Assembly (NCBI GenBank): GCA_947458915.1
Contig: CANHAE010000008.1
Span: forward strand, 1 to 37,537
Reading direction: 5' to 3'
Source of the DNA: Bacteroidota bacterium
GTDB taxonomy: Bacteria > Bacteroidota > Bacteroidia > Chitinophagales > Chitinophagaceae
Length of the DNA stretch: 37,537 nt
Translations under genes and position numbers: made by a program
In this document: piece by piece, positions 10,901 to 18,665 of the stretch
Position numbering within the stretch: position 1 is the stretch's first letter
How the letters are laid out: each line of letters opens with the position of its first letter
The notes under the pieces: model-generated
The model's database searches: none
Told to the model about the DNA's origin: nothing
What the model saw: only the letters and a program-made list of their open reading frames with translations

Positions 10901-11326
10901 ATTAGTCAGTTAGAAAAAGAAGGCGTATTAGATTTAGTGATTGAAGGTTTATCTATTCCATTGTTAATCAGTGAAGTAGATATTATTGCTGAAGATATCC
11001 CAGGTTGGAGTGTAGCTGTGAAGAACGGCTTAACCGTTGCCTTAGACATTAGTTTAAGCCCTGCCTTATTACAAGAGGGAAATGCAAGAGAATTGGTAAA
11101 TAGGGTCCAAAACATCCGAAAAGAGGCCAATTTTGAGCTTACAGACAAGATTTTACTCCGAATTGTGGATAACACCGAACTGAAGGACTCCATTAATAAA
11201 TTTTCAGACTATATTTGCCGCGAAATACTGGCATTGGAGATTGACTGGGTTTCTTCCCTAGAGGAAGGGGTGGATGTCGAAATTAATGACCAAAAATTAA
11301 GGATTTCAGTTTTACAAAAAGGATAA
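7976..11326 (+). CDS. ileS: Isoleucyl-tRNA synthetase
   Basis: [59 protein letters not shown]; 1116 aa. Confidence 0.96.
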   Translation: [1116 protein letters not shown]

Positions 11327-11333
11327 TTTTATT

Positions 11334-12401
11334 ATGGCTACAAAAAAAACAGCTCCTAAAAAAGCCGCACCTGCAAAAAAGGCAGCTCCTGCAAAAAAAG
11401 CAGCGCCTGCAAAAAAAGCAGCGCCTGCAAAAAAGGCGGCACCAGCTAAAAAAGCAGTTCCTGTAAAAAAAGCAGCACCAGCTAAAAAAGCGGCACCTGT
11501 AAAAAAAGCAGCACCAGCTAAAAAAGCGGCACCAGCAAAAAAAGCAGTTCCTACAAAAAAACCAGTACCAGCTCCTAAAAAAGTGGTTCCTGTAAAAAAA
11601 GCTGCACCAGCTAAAAAAGCGGCACCAGCTAAAAAAGTAGTGACACCTGCAAAAGCTGTTCCTGCAAAAAAAGCATCAGTGCCTGTTAAAAAAAATGTAG
11701 CCCCAACAAAACCTGTTGCAAAAACAGCTCCTGTTAAAGCAGCTCCAGCTAAAAAAACAGTTACTCCAGCAAAGCCTGTCTTAAAGACATTGCCAAGTAA
11801 GCCTGTTCCAGTTGTGAAGCCTGTTGAAAAATATGTGCCTCCTGCTAAGCCTGTACCAAAAATACCTACGCCTCCAGTAAAGCCAGTGCGTAAAATAGCA
11901 GAACCAATTAAAGATGTAAAAGTTCCTAAAATCAATAGTAAAAGCAGCGTACCTTATCAACCAGGGTATGTGCCAATGGAAAAAAGAAAAGAAGTAGAAA
12001 GGTCTACTGAAACTTTGGTTAAATATTCTGACGCCGAATTAACCGAGTTTAGAGATTTAATTGCTAAGAAATTAGATGCTGCTAAAAAGGAATTGGTATA
12101 CTTACAAGGATTAATAACGCGCAAAGACGAAATGGGTGGTGATAACGATGACGCCCGCTACATGACAATGGAGGATGGTAGCGTGAGTATGGAAAGAGAG
12201 CAATTAGGCCAAATGGCTAGTCGTCAAATTACTTTCATTGACCATTTAGAAAAAGCCTTAATGCGTATTGAAAATAAAACTTATGGTATTTGTAGAGTAA
12301 CGGGCCGTTTAATAGACAAAGCACGTTTACGCGCTGTTCCACATGCCACTTTAAGCCTAGAAGCAAAATTAGGATATGTAAAGAATAGCAGTGAGCAATA
12401 G
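11334..12401 (+). CDS. DksA/TraR-like protein with a long histone-H1-like PAKKAA repeat N-terminal tail
   Basis: ~200 aa Lys/Ala/Pro-rich tail (18-nt/6-aa repeats), then ~120 aa TraR/DksA-like domain (ELTEFRDLIAKKLDAAKKELVYLQGLI...ALMRIENKTYGICRVTGRLIDKARLRAVPHATLSLEAKL). Confidence 0.85.
   Translation: MATKKTAPKKAAPAKKAAPAKKAAPAKKAAPAKKAAPAKKAVPVKKAAPAKKAAPVKKAAPAKKAAPAKKAVPTKKPVPAPKKVVPVKKAAPAKKAAPAKKVVTPAKAVPAKKASVPVKKNVAPTKPVAKTAPVKAAPAKKTVTPAKPVLKTLPSKPVPVVKPVEKYVPPAKPVPKIPTPPVKPVRKIAEPIKDVKVPKINSKSSVPYQPGYVPMEKRKEVERSTETLVKYSDAELTEFRDLIAKKLDAAKKELVYLQGLITRKDEMGGDNDDARYMTMEDGSVSMEREQLGQMASRQITFIDHLEKALMRIENKTYGICRVTGRLIDKARLRAVPHATLSLEAKLGYVKNSSEQ
11350..11640 (+). repeat. In-frame degenerate 18-bp tandem repeat (AAPAKK units)
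   Basis: Recurrent cctgcaaaaaaagcagcg / ccagctaaaaaagcggca units encoding PAKKAA/PVKKAA. Confidence 0.9.
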
Positions 12402-12420
12402 TCGCTACAATTGAATAAAG

Positions 12421-12453
12421 AAAAAACCTGATAAGTACTTATCAGGTTTTTTT
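12421..12453. terminator. Bidirectional intrinsic terminator between convergent genes
   Basis: Perfect palindrome AAAAAACCTGATAAGT/ACTTATCAGGTTTTTT (12421-12452). Confidence 0.9.
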
Positions 12454-12495
12454 ATGCAACTTTAAATGCAGCACTTATTTTAGCAGTAAAGCAAT

Positions 12496-14313
12496 TTACT
12501 TCACTTCTTGCATTTCAATTAATTTTTTATAGTATCCTTCTTGAGCAACTAATGAATCGTGATTGCCTCTTTCAACAATCGCCCCTTTTTGTAATACAAT
12601 AATTTCGTCGGCATGACGAATGGTAGATAACCTATGTGCAATTACTATAGAAGTTCTATTTTGCATCATATTATTAATAGCGTCCTGCACTAATTTTTCA
12701 CTTTCAGTATCTAAAGCCGAAGTAGCTTCATCTAAAATTAAAATTGGTGGATTTTTCAAAACAGCACGAGCAATTGTTAAGCGTTGACGTTCGCCTCCAC
12801 TTAGTTTACTGCCACGATCACCAATGACTGTTTGAAATCCATTTTCTTTTTTCATGATAAAATCATAAGCATTTGCAATTTTTGCAGCCTCAATGATTTC
12901 CGCTTCAGTTGCAGTTGGTTTACCAAGTGCAATATTAGCAGCAATGGTATCATTAAACAATATTGGTTCCTGTGTCACCACACTAATTTGTTTCCTTAAA
13001 CTTGATAAACTGTATTCCTTAATATTAACGCCATCAATTAACAAGCTGCCGTTACTTACGTCATGAAAGCGAGGCACTAAATCAGCAAGCGTACTTTTCC
13101 CTGCACCCGACGCACCCACCAATGCGATAGATTTGCCTTTTTGAATAGTTAAATTAATATTACTTAATATATTGGTGTCTTGATAGGAGAATTGTACGTT
13201 TTCAAAATGAATCACATCGTTAAAGCCATTTAAAGTAATGGGATGTGTATTTTCTACAACCATAACAGGGGCTTCTAGTATTTCATTTAAGCGATCTAAA
13301 GTAGCGTTGCCTCTGGTGACATTGTACGCCGATTGTGAAAGGGCTTTTGCAGGATTAATGATTTGTGAAAACAAGGCTATATATACAATAAACTGGCTAC
13401 CCGATAAAATTTCTCCTTTTAACACCAGGTTTCCTCCAAACCACAATACACAACATAAAATAATAACGCCCAAAGTTTCTGAAACTGGGGAAGCTAAATC
13501 ACGACGGTTTAAAAGACGGTTTTTAATTTGAAACACTTCGTCTACTAGACCATAAAATTGCTTCTTTACTTTTTCTTCTGCTGTAAAGGCTTTAATAATT
13601 CTAAGCCCAGTTAAAGTTTCTTCCATTTGGCTCATAATCTCACCCCATTTTACTTGGGCTTTATTGGTATGTTTTTTTAAACTCCTACCAATGCGACCTA
13701 CTATTAATCCAGCTAGGGGCAATAAAATAAATACAAATAAAGTGAGCTTGGCACTTATCAGAAATAAGAAAATTAAAATACCAATAATATTCAAAGGTTC
13801 TTTAATTAATCCTTCCAACGCGCCAATTACTGAACTCTCTAGTTCAGCAATATCATTAGACGACCTACTTAGAATATCGCCTTTCCTTTGTTCGGTGAAA
13901 TAGCCAATGGGCAATTTTAGAATTTTGTCGTATAATAATTTTGAATACTTTTTTGTTACCGCATTTCGGATAGGTGCTAAAAAGTAAAAAGCCAGGTATA
14001 AGAAAATATTTTTCAATAATACCGTCGTCACAAATCCTAGACAAATCCAGCCAAGTGCATTGGTCTTGCCGTATTGAAGAATGTTTTTTTGCAAGAAGCT
14101 ATAAAGTACTTCTTTAATATTCCCAGAGTCGGGGGTTGCAACTACCGCAGTGCTTGAAAATTCATTAATGCCAAAAATGAGGTCCATGAATGGCATTAGC
14201 ATACCCAATGAGAATAAGCTAAACACAATTGACAAGGAAATAAAAAGGGTATACAAGCCCATATAGGCTTTGTATTCTCTGATATAACTAATGATGCGAA
14301 TAAATTTCTTCAT
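12496..14313 (-). CDS. ABC transporter, ATP-binding/permease (MsbA-like exporter)
   Basis: TM domain plus Walker A GASGAGKST, signature LSGGERQRLTIARA, Walker B ILILDEATSALD. Start at MKKFIRIISYI (14313) preferred over 14343. Confidence 0.92.
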   Translation of the reverse strand: MKKFIRIISYIREYKAYMGLYTLFISLSIVFSLFSLGMLMPFMDLIFGINEFSSTAVVATPDSGNIKEVLYSFLQKNILQYGKTNALGWICLGFVTTVLLKNIFLYLAFYFLAPIRNAVTKKYSKLLYDKILKLPIGYFTEQRKGDILSRSSNDIAELESSVIGALEGLIKEPLNIIGILIFLFLISAKLTLFVFILLPLAGLIVGRIGRSLKKHTNKAQVKWGEIMSQMEETLTGLRIIKAFTAEEKVKKQFYGLVDEVFQIKNRLLNRRDLASPVSETLGVIILCCVLWFGGNLVLKGEILSGSQFIVYIALFSQIINPAKALSQSAYNVTRGNATLDRLNEILEAPVMVVENTHPITLNGFNDVIHFENVQFSYQDTNILSNINLTIQKGKSIALVGASGAGKSTLADLVPRFHDVSNGSLLIDGVNIKEYSLSSLRKQISVVTQEPILFNDTIAANIALGKPTATEAEIIEAAKIANAYDFIMKKENGFQTVIGDRGSKLSGGERQRLTIARAVLKNPPILILDEATSALDTESEKLVQDAINNMMQNRTSIVIAHRLSTIRHADEIIVLQKGAIVERGNHDSLVAQEGYYKKLIEMQEVK

Positions 14314-14379
14314 ATTCAAACTATTCTTCGGAATAATGAGCAAAGTAACTAATTTTACAGCGAATCAACGATTTTGATT

Positions 14380-14724
14380 ATGGAAGAAGGTAAAAGACAA
14401 AAACAAGTAGCGGGTGCAATCCAAAGTACCTTAAACGATATATTTCTTAAATTGGGACTTAATAATTTACAAGGGGGAATGGTTTCCATATCTACCGTAA
14501 AAGTGACCCCCGACTTATTGGAAGCCCGTATTTACTTAAGTTTGTTTCAAGTTAAGGATCCAGCTGCATGTTTTAAGCAAATTGAAACACGTGCATGGGA
14601 TATTAAAAAGCATTTGCAAGAGGCGATGAAACAGCAGTTAAGGCGTATTCCTGTATTACATTTTTATTTAGATGACACATTAGACTATGTGTTTAAAATG
14701 GAAGAGATCCTAAAAAAATTATAA
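14380..14724 (+). CDS. rbfA: Ribosome-binding factor A
   Basis: EEGKRQKQVAGAIQSTLNDIFLKLG...VSISTVKVTPDLLEARIYLSLF...LRRIPVLHFYLDDTLDYVFKMEEIL. Confidence 0.9.
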   Translation: MEEGKRQKQVAGAIQSTLNDIFLKLGLNNLQGGMVSISTVKVTPDLLEARIYLSLFQVKDPAACFKQIETRAWDIKKHLQEAMKQQLRRIPVLHFYLDDTLDYVFKMEEILKKL

Positions 14725-15939
14725 GTGCATTTTTTATTTGCATGGCGTTATTTTAGAGGCAAGTATGCTTTTCAGGCAATTCAAATAATTGCCTGGGTTA
14801 GTGTTTTTGCCATTGCTATTGGCACGGCTGCTTTAATCACTATATTAAGTGTATCTAATGGTTTTACAGAAGTAGTTAAGGGATTATATGCCGATTTTTA
14901 TGCAGATATACGTGTTACGCCAAAGCAAGGAAAATTTTTCACTATTCAGGACAGTACAACATTTAAGCTACAAGCTATTCAAGGGGTAAAGTGGGTTAGT
15001 AAGACAGTTGAAAACCGAGCATTAATAGTTAAAGAAGGTTTGCAATCGGTTGTGCAAGTAAAAGGAGTAGAAGACACTTATAGCCATATTAATAAAGTAA
15101 GTAATTATTTAAAGCGAGGCAGTTTTGATTTAGGTACTATTTCGAATCCCAAATTGGTAGTAGGTATTGGAGTAGAACAAAAGCTTGGGTTATTTCAAGA
15201 AATACTAGGCGACACTTTGCAACTATACGCTGTAAATAGGTCTGGGAAGGCTTTCACAGCAGTAGGGCAGCTGAATTCTTTACAAGCTACGCAGTCGGGT
15301 GCTTTTTCTGTTCAACAAGAATTTGACGAACAATATGTTTTTACGAATGCTGCTTTTGCACAATATTTATTTGATTTAGATACGAACCAATATACTGCTA
15401 TTGAATTTGCGGTACATGTGAATCAAGAAAGTGAAGTTGTAGAGGCCATTCAAGCAGTTATGGGGGACGGTTTTGTTGTTAAAAACAAATACCAACAAAA
15501 TAGCGACTTGTATAAAATAATGCAGCTGGAAAAGTGGGTTATTTTTGCCATACTTGCATTAATTATGGTGGTGGCTTCTTTTAATTTAGTTGGCGCTTTA
15601 ACAATGTTGGTATTAGAAAAACAAAAAGACATTCATGTTTTACATGCGTTAGGAGCAACACCTTGGGATATTCAAAAAATATTTTTATTACTATCAGGCA
15701 TTATGGCATTTGCGGGTGCTTTTATTGGAGGGCTACTTGCAAGTATTTTTTGTTGGCTGCAGTATAAATTCCATTTTATAAAATTGGCGGGTAATTCTTT
15801 TGTAATTGATTATTATCCAATTAAGCCAATGTTAATGGACTATGTAGCTATTACCACACTAGTAATATTGATTGCTAGTGTAGCTGGGTGGATCCCCGCT
15901 AGAAAAGCCGCATCACGCTTATTTGAAAAAATTGTTTAG
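14725..15939 (+). CDS. FtsX/LolC-LolE-like ABC transporter permease
   Basis: GTG start directly abutting rbfA stop; N-terminal LFAWRYFRGKYAFQAIQIIAWVSVFAIAIGTAALITILSVSNGF, four TMs, large periplasmic domain, VLEKQKDIHVLHALGATPWDIQKIF. Confidence 0.88.
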   Translation: MHFLFAWRYFRGKYAFQAIQIIAWVSVFAIAIGTAALITILSVSNGFTEVVKGLYADFYADIRVTPKQGKFFTIQDSTTFKLQAIQGVKWVSKTVENRALIVKEGLQSVVQVKGVEDTYSHINKVSNYLKRGSFDLGTISNPKLVVGIGVEQKLGLFQEILGDTLQLYAVNRSGKAFTAVGQLNSLQATQSGAFSVQQEFDEQYVFTNAAFAQYLFDLDTNQYTAIEFAVHVNQESEVVEAIQAVMGDGFVVKNKYQQNSDLYKIMQLEKWVIFAILALIMVVASFNLVGALTMLVLEKQKDIHVLHALGATPWDIQKIFLLLSGIMAFAGAFIGGLLASIFCWLQYKFHFIKLAGNSFVIDYYPIKPMLMDYVAITTLVILIASVAGWIPARKAASRLFEKIV

Positions 15940-15967
15940 GCAATTACTTGCAGGGATAATGCTCAAT

Positions 15968-16003
15968 AAAAAAGCCTAAATCAATTAAGATTCAGGCTTT
16001 TTT
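15968..16003. terminator. Bidirectional intrinsic terminator
   Basis: AAAAAAGCCTAAATC-aattaa-GATTCAGGCTTTTTT, one mismatch, between convergent genes. Confidence 0.87.
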
Positions 16004-16023
16004 ATTAATAGTATTGTAAAGGA

Positions 16024-16863
16024 TTAATAGTCTCCTAATGTTTCTTCTAATTGGCCTAATGCTTTTGCCAATTGGTCGTCGCTTGGAGCAATGCCATGCC
16101 ACTCGTGGCTTCCTTCCATAAAATCAACTCCTTTGCCCATCTCGGTTTTCATTAAAATACAAATTGGCTTGCCTTGTCCTGTTAAGCCTTTTGCTTTTTC
16201 TAAAGTAGCAACGATATTGTCCATATCGTGACCGTCCATATGTAACACCGTCCAATGGAAGGCTTTAAATTTATCTTCTAAACTATCCAAAGACAATACA
16301 GCACTCAAAGGACCATCAATTTGTTGTCCGTTTACATCAATAGTTGCTATATAATTGTCAACTTTATTGTGAGCGGCAAACATAATTGCCTCCCAGTTTT
16401 GACCTTCTTGTAATTCCCCATCACCATGCAATGAGTATATAATGCGATCGTCGTTATTAAACTTTTTAGTTAATGCAGCACCAATTGCCACACTCATTCC
16501 TTGGCCTAAAGAACCGCTTGCAATACGAATGCCAGGAAGGTGTTCGTGCGTAGTTGGATGTCCTTGTAAACGAGAATTTATTTTTCGGAAAGTAGCTAAT
16601 TCTTTAATGTCAAAATAACCAGCCCTTGCTAACACTGAGTAAAACAAAGGAGAAATGTGGCCGTTAGATAAGAAAAATAAATCTTCATTTTTCCCGTCCA
16701 TAGAGAAGTTGGTATCTATTTTCATCACTTTAAAATAAAGTGCTGTTAAGAAGTCGGTGCAACCTAACGAGCCACCTGGGTGACCACTTTGTTGGGCGTG
16801 TACCATTCTTACAATGTCTCTTCTAACTTGGGAAGCAATTTTTGTTAATTCAGTTGTTGGCAT
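16024..16863 (-). CDS. Transketolase, N-terminal (TPP-binding) subunit
   Basis: QQSGHPGGSLGCTDFLTALYF, GSLGQGMSVAIGAALTKK, HGDGELQEGQNWEAIMFA; only the N-terminal half. ORF-track start 16887 overlaps a TATCTTTG element, so MPTTELTK (16863) is preferred. Confidence 0.92.
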   Translation of the reverse strand: MPTTELTKIASQVRRDIVRMVHAQQSGHPGGSLGCTDFLTALYFKVMKIDTNFSMDGKNEDLFFLSNGHISPLFYSVLARAGYFDIKELATFRKINSRLQGHPTTHEHLPGIRIASGSLGQGMSVAIGAALTKKFNNDDRIIYSLHGDGELQEGQNWEAIMFAAHNKVDNYIATIDVNGQQIDGPLSAVLSLDSLEDKFKAFHWTVLHMDGHDMDNIVATLEKAKGLTGQGKPICILMKTEMGKGVDFMEGSHEWHGIAPSDDQLAKALGQLEETLGDY

Positions 16864-16884
16864 AATATAGAATACTTGTGTGCG

Positions 16885-16892
16885 CAAAGATA
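16885..16892 (-). promoter_or_regulatory. -7 element (TATCTTTG) for the transketolase N-subunit gene
   Basis: CAAAGATA on + strand, 21 nt before the minus-strand ATG at 16863. Confidence 0.5.
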
Positions 16893-16969
16893 GAATTCAT
16901 AAGCTAAAAAGCATTGAATTATTTAATAAAGGCCTAAAAAAAGGCCTATGTAGAATACGATCATTTGCG

Positions 16970-16977
16970 TAGCTTTG
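16970..16977 (+). promoter_or_regulatory. -7 element (TAGCTTTG) for frr
   Basis: Exact TAnnTTTG, 20 nt before ATG 16998 and inside the over-extended ORF call (16965). Confidence 0.5.
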
Positions 16978-16997
16978 TAGCCTCAAATTATCCGTGT

Positions 16998-17561
16998 ATG
17001 TCAGAGGAACTAAAAAAAATCACAAGTGAAGCAGAATTAGCCATGAAAAAGGCGATTAATCACTTGGAAATCGAGATTGCTAAAATAAGGGCTGGGAAAG
17101 CGACTCCTTCTATCTTAGAAGGGATCAATGTGGATTATTATGGAACCCCAACTCCAATAAGCCAAGTGGCAAACGTGCAAGTATTAGACTCAAGAACTAT
17201 AAGTATTCAACCTTGGGAGAAAAACATGCTTGCGCCTATTGAAAGGTCAATAATGGCAGCGAATATTGGCATTACACCCCAAAATGACGGTATAAATATC
17301 CGATTATTCATGCCTCCATTAACGGAAGAGCGTCGTAAGGAGTTATTCAAAAAAGCGAGTGCGGAGGGAGAACAAAGCAAGGTAGCTATTCGTAATATTA
17401 GACGTGATCATATCGAACAAGTGAAGAAGCTACAAAAGGACGGCGCAAGTGAAGATATTTGTAAAGGAGCAGAAGACGAAATCCAAACAATTACGGACAA
17501 GCATATTGCACTTGTTGAAAAGCACCTAGAGGCAAAGGAAAAAGAAATAATGACAGTTTAA
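16998..17561 (+). CDS. frr: Ribosome recycling factor
   Basis: MSEELKKITSEAELAMKKAINHLEIEIAKIRAGKATPSILEGINVDYYGTPTPISQVANV...RRDHIEQVKKLQKDG. Confidence 0.96.
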   Translation: MSEELKKITSEAELAMKKAINHLEIEIAKIRAGKATPSILEGINVDYYGTPTPISQVANVQVLDSRTISIQPWEKNMLAPIERSIMAANIGITPQNDGINIRLFMPPLTEERRKELFKKASAEGEQSKVAIRNIRRDHIEQVKKLQKDGASEDICKGAEDEIQTITDKHIALVEKHLEAKEKEIMTV

Positions 17562-17591
17562 TTTCTATTAAAAAATTTAAAGGCACTCAAT

Positions 17592-17635
17592 AAAAAATGC
17601 CCCCAAAAGTTAGGCACTTAATGGGGGCATTTTTT
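17592..17635 (+). terminator. Intrinsic terminator after frr (near-symmetric, may be bidirectional)
   Basis: AAAAAATGCCCCC...GGGGGCATTTTTT 13-bp arms; the loop has an inner AAGT/ACTT stem. Confidence 0.88.
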
Positions 17636-17660
17636 GGTTATATCTATTTGTAAGTATTTA

Positions 17661-18563
17661 CTATCTTTTTTTTCGTAGAAAAGGAAGGAAATTAAAATCA
17701 CCTCGGTTCACAATAAGTACTCCCAATAATATAATTCCTAAGCAAGCAATTTGCATTAAACTTAAGGACTCTCCGTCTAAAACACCCCATACCACCGCAA
17801 TTACAGGAATACCATAGGTTACAAGAGATCCAAATACAATGCCTGCGCGTTTTACTAAAAAATAAAATAAGATAGTAGCAATAGAAGTACCCACAATGCC
17901 AAGTATACTACTCGCCATTAAAGAACGAATTACTAGGGGATCACTAAAATTGTTTTTAAAATAACCGGTAAAATATAAAACGCAAATGCTTGGAATAATT
18001 AAAAATGCAAATGCAACAGAAACTACATTAAGTGAGCCTAGTTGTTGCATATACCTTCCAACTATATTAACGTTGATACCATAAAATAAAGTGGCTAGTA
18101 AAACCAGTCCTGCAAAGGATAAATTGTGCAAGCTAACATCCTTGCCAGCTGCCAATAAAAAGCTTAATCCTACAAATCCAATAATCATTCCAATTACTTT
18201 TATCATACTTGTTTTAACGTTAAAGAAAAGTACGCCTACAATAATGGTAAACATGGGGGTTAATGAATTTAATATACCCGCAAGCGAGCTATCAATTTGT
18301 GTTTCCGCAATGCAAAAAAGGTAGGCAGGAATAAAATTGCCAAGGATACCAGATAAAATTACCAAGCCCATTTTTTTACTTGGAATTATTTTAAGGGCTT
18401 TATAGGCAAATGGAAGCAATATCACACCTGCCGACAACATTCTAAGCGATGCTACCTGGTAAGGTGTAAAAGCTTTTAAGCCCTCCTTCATTAGTATAAA
18501 GGAACTGCCCCATACAACAGAAAGCAGCGCAAAAACGAGCCAATTAGTCCACTTATCTTGCAT
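17661..18563 (-). CDS. EamA/DMT-family transporter
   Basis: Two internally similar multi-TM halves; LSVVWGSSFILMKEGLKAFTPYQVASLR and PVIAVVWGVLDGESLSLMQIACLGIILLGVLIVN. Confidence 0.88.
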   Translation of the reverse strand: MQDKWTNWLVFALLSVVWGSSFILMKEGLKAFTPYQVASLRMLSAGVILLPFAYKALKIIPSKKMGLVILSGILGNFIPAYLFCIAETQIDSSLAGILNSLTPMFTIIVGVLFFNVKTSMIKVIGMIIGFVGLSFLLAAGKDVSLHNLSFAGLVLLATLFYGINVNIVGRYMQQLGSLNVVSVAFAFLIIPSICVLYFTGYFKNNFSDPLVIRSLMASSILGIVGTSIATILFYFLVKRAGIVFGSLVTYGIPVIAVVWGVLDGESLSLMQIACLGIILLGVLIVNRGDFNFLPFLRKKR

Positions 18564-18665
18564 TCAATTATAATTTGATCAAAGATGCTCCATTTTTACC
18601 TAAAAGTGGATAAATAATCACCTATTTACGGGGAATTTAAGGAGGTTTGCTTTTCTTTGTAGCCT

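Noticed and set aside
11312-11935. 207-aa minus-strand ORF rich in AFFAGAAF repeats
   Set aside because: Exact antisense of the PAKKAA repeat; repeat-driven open frame, no plausible independent gene.
16929-16948. AGGCCT hairpin as an intrinsic terminator
   Set aside because: Located between divergent promoters, lacks a following T-tract on the relevant strands, and no transcript would end there.
18638-18645. AAGGAGG Shine-Dalgarno-like sequence before scpA
   Set aside because: About 20 nt from the ATG, too far for a normal SD; this lineage typically makes little use of SD.
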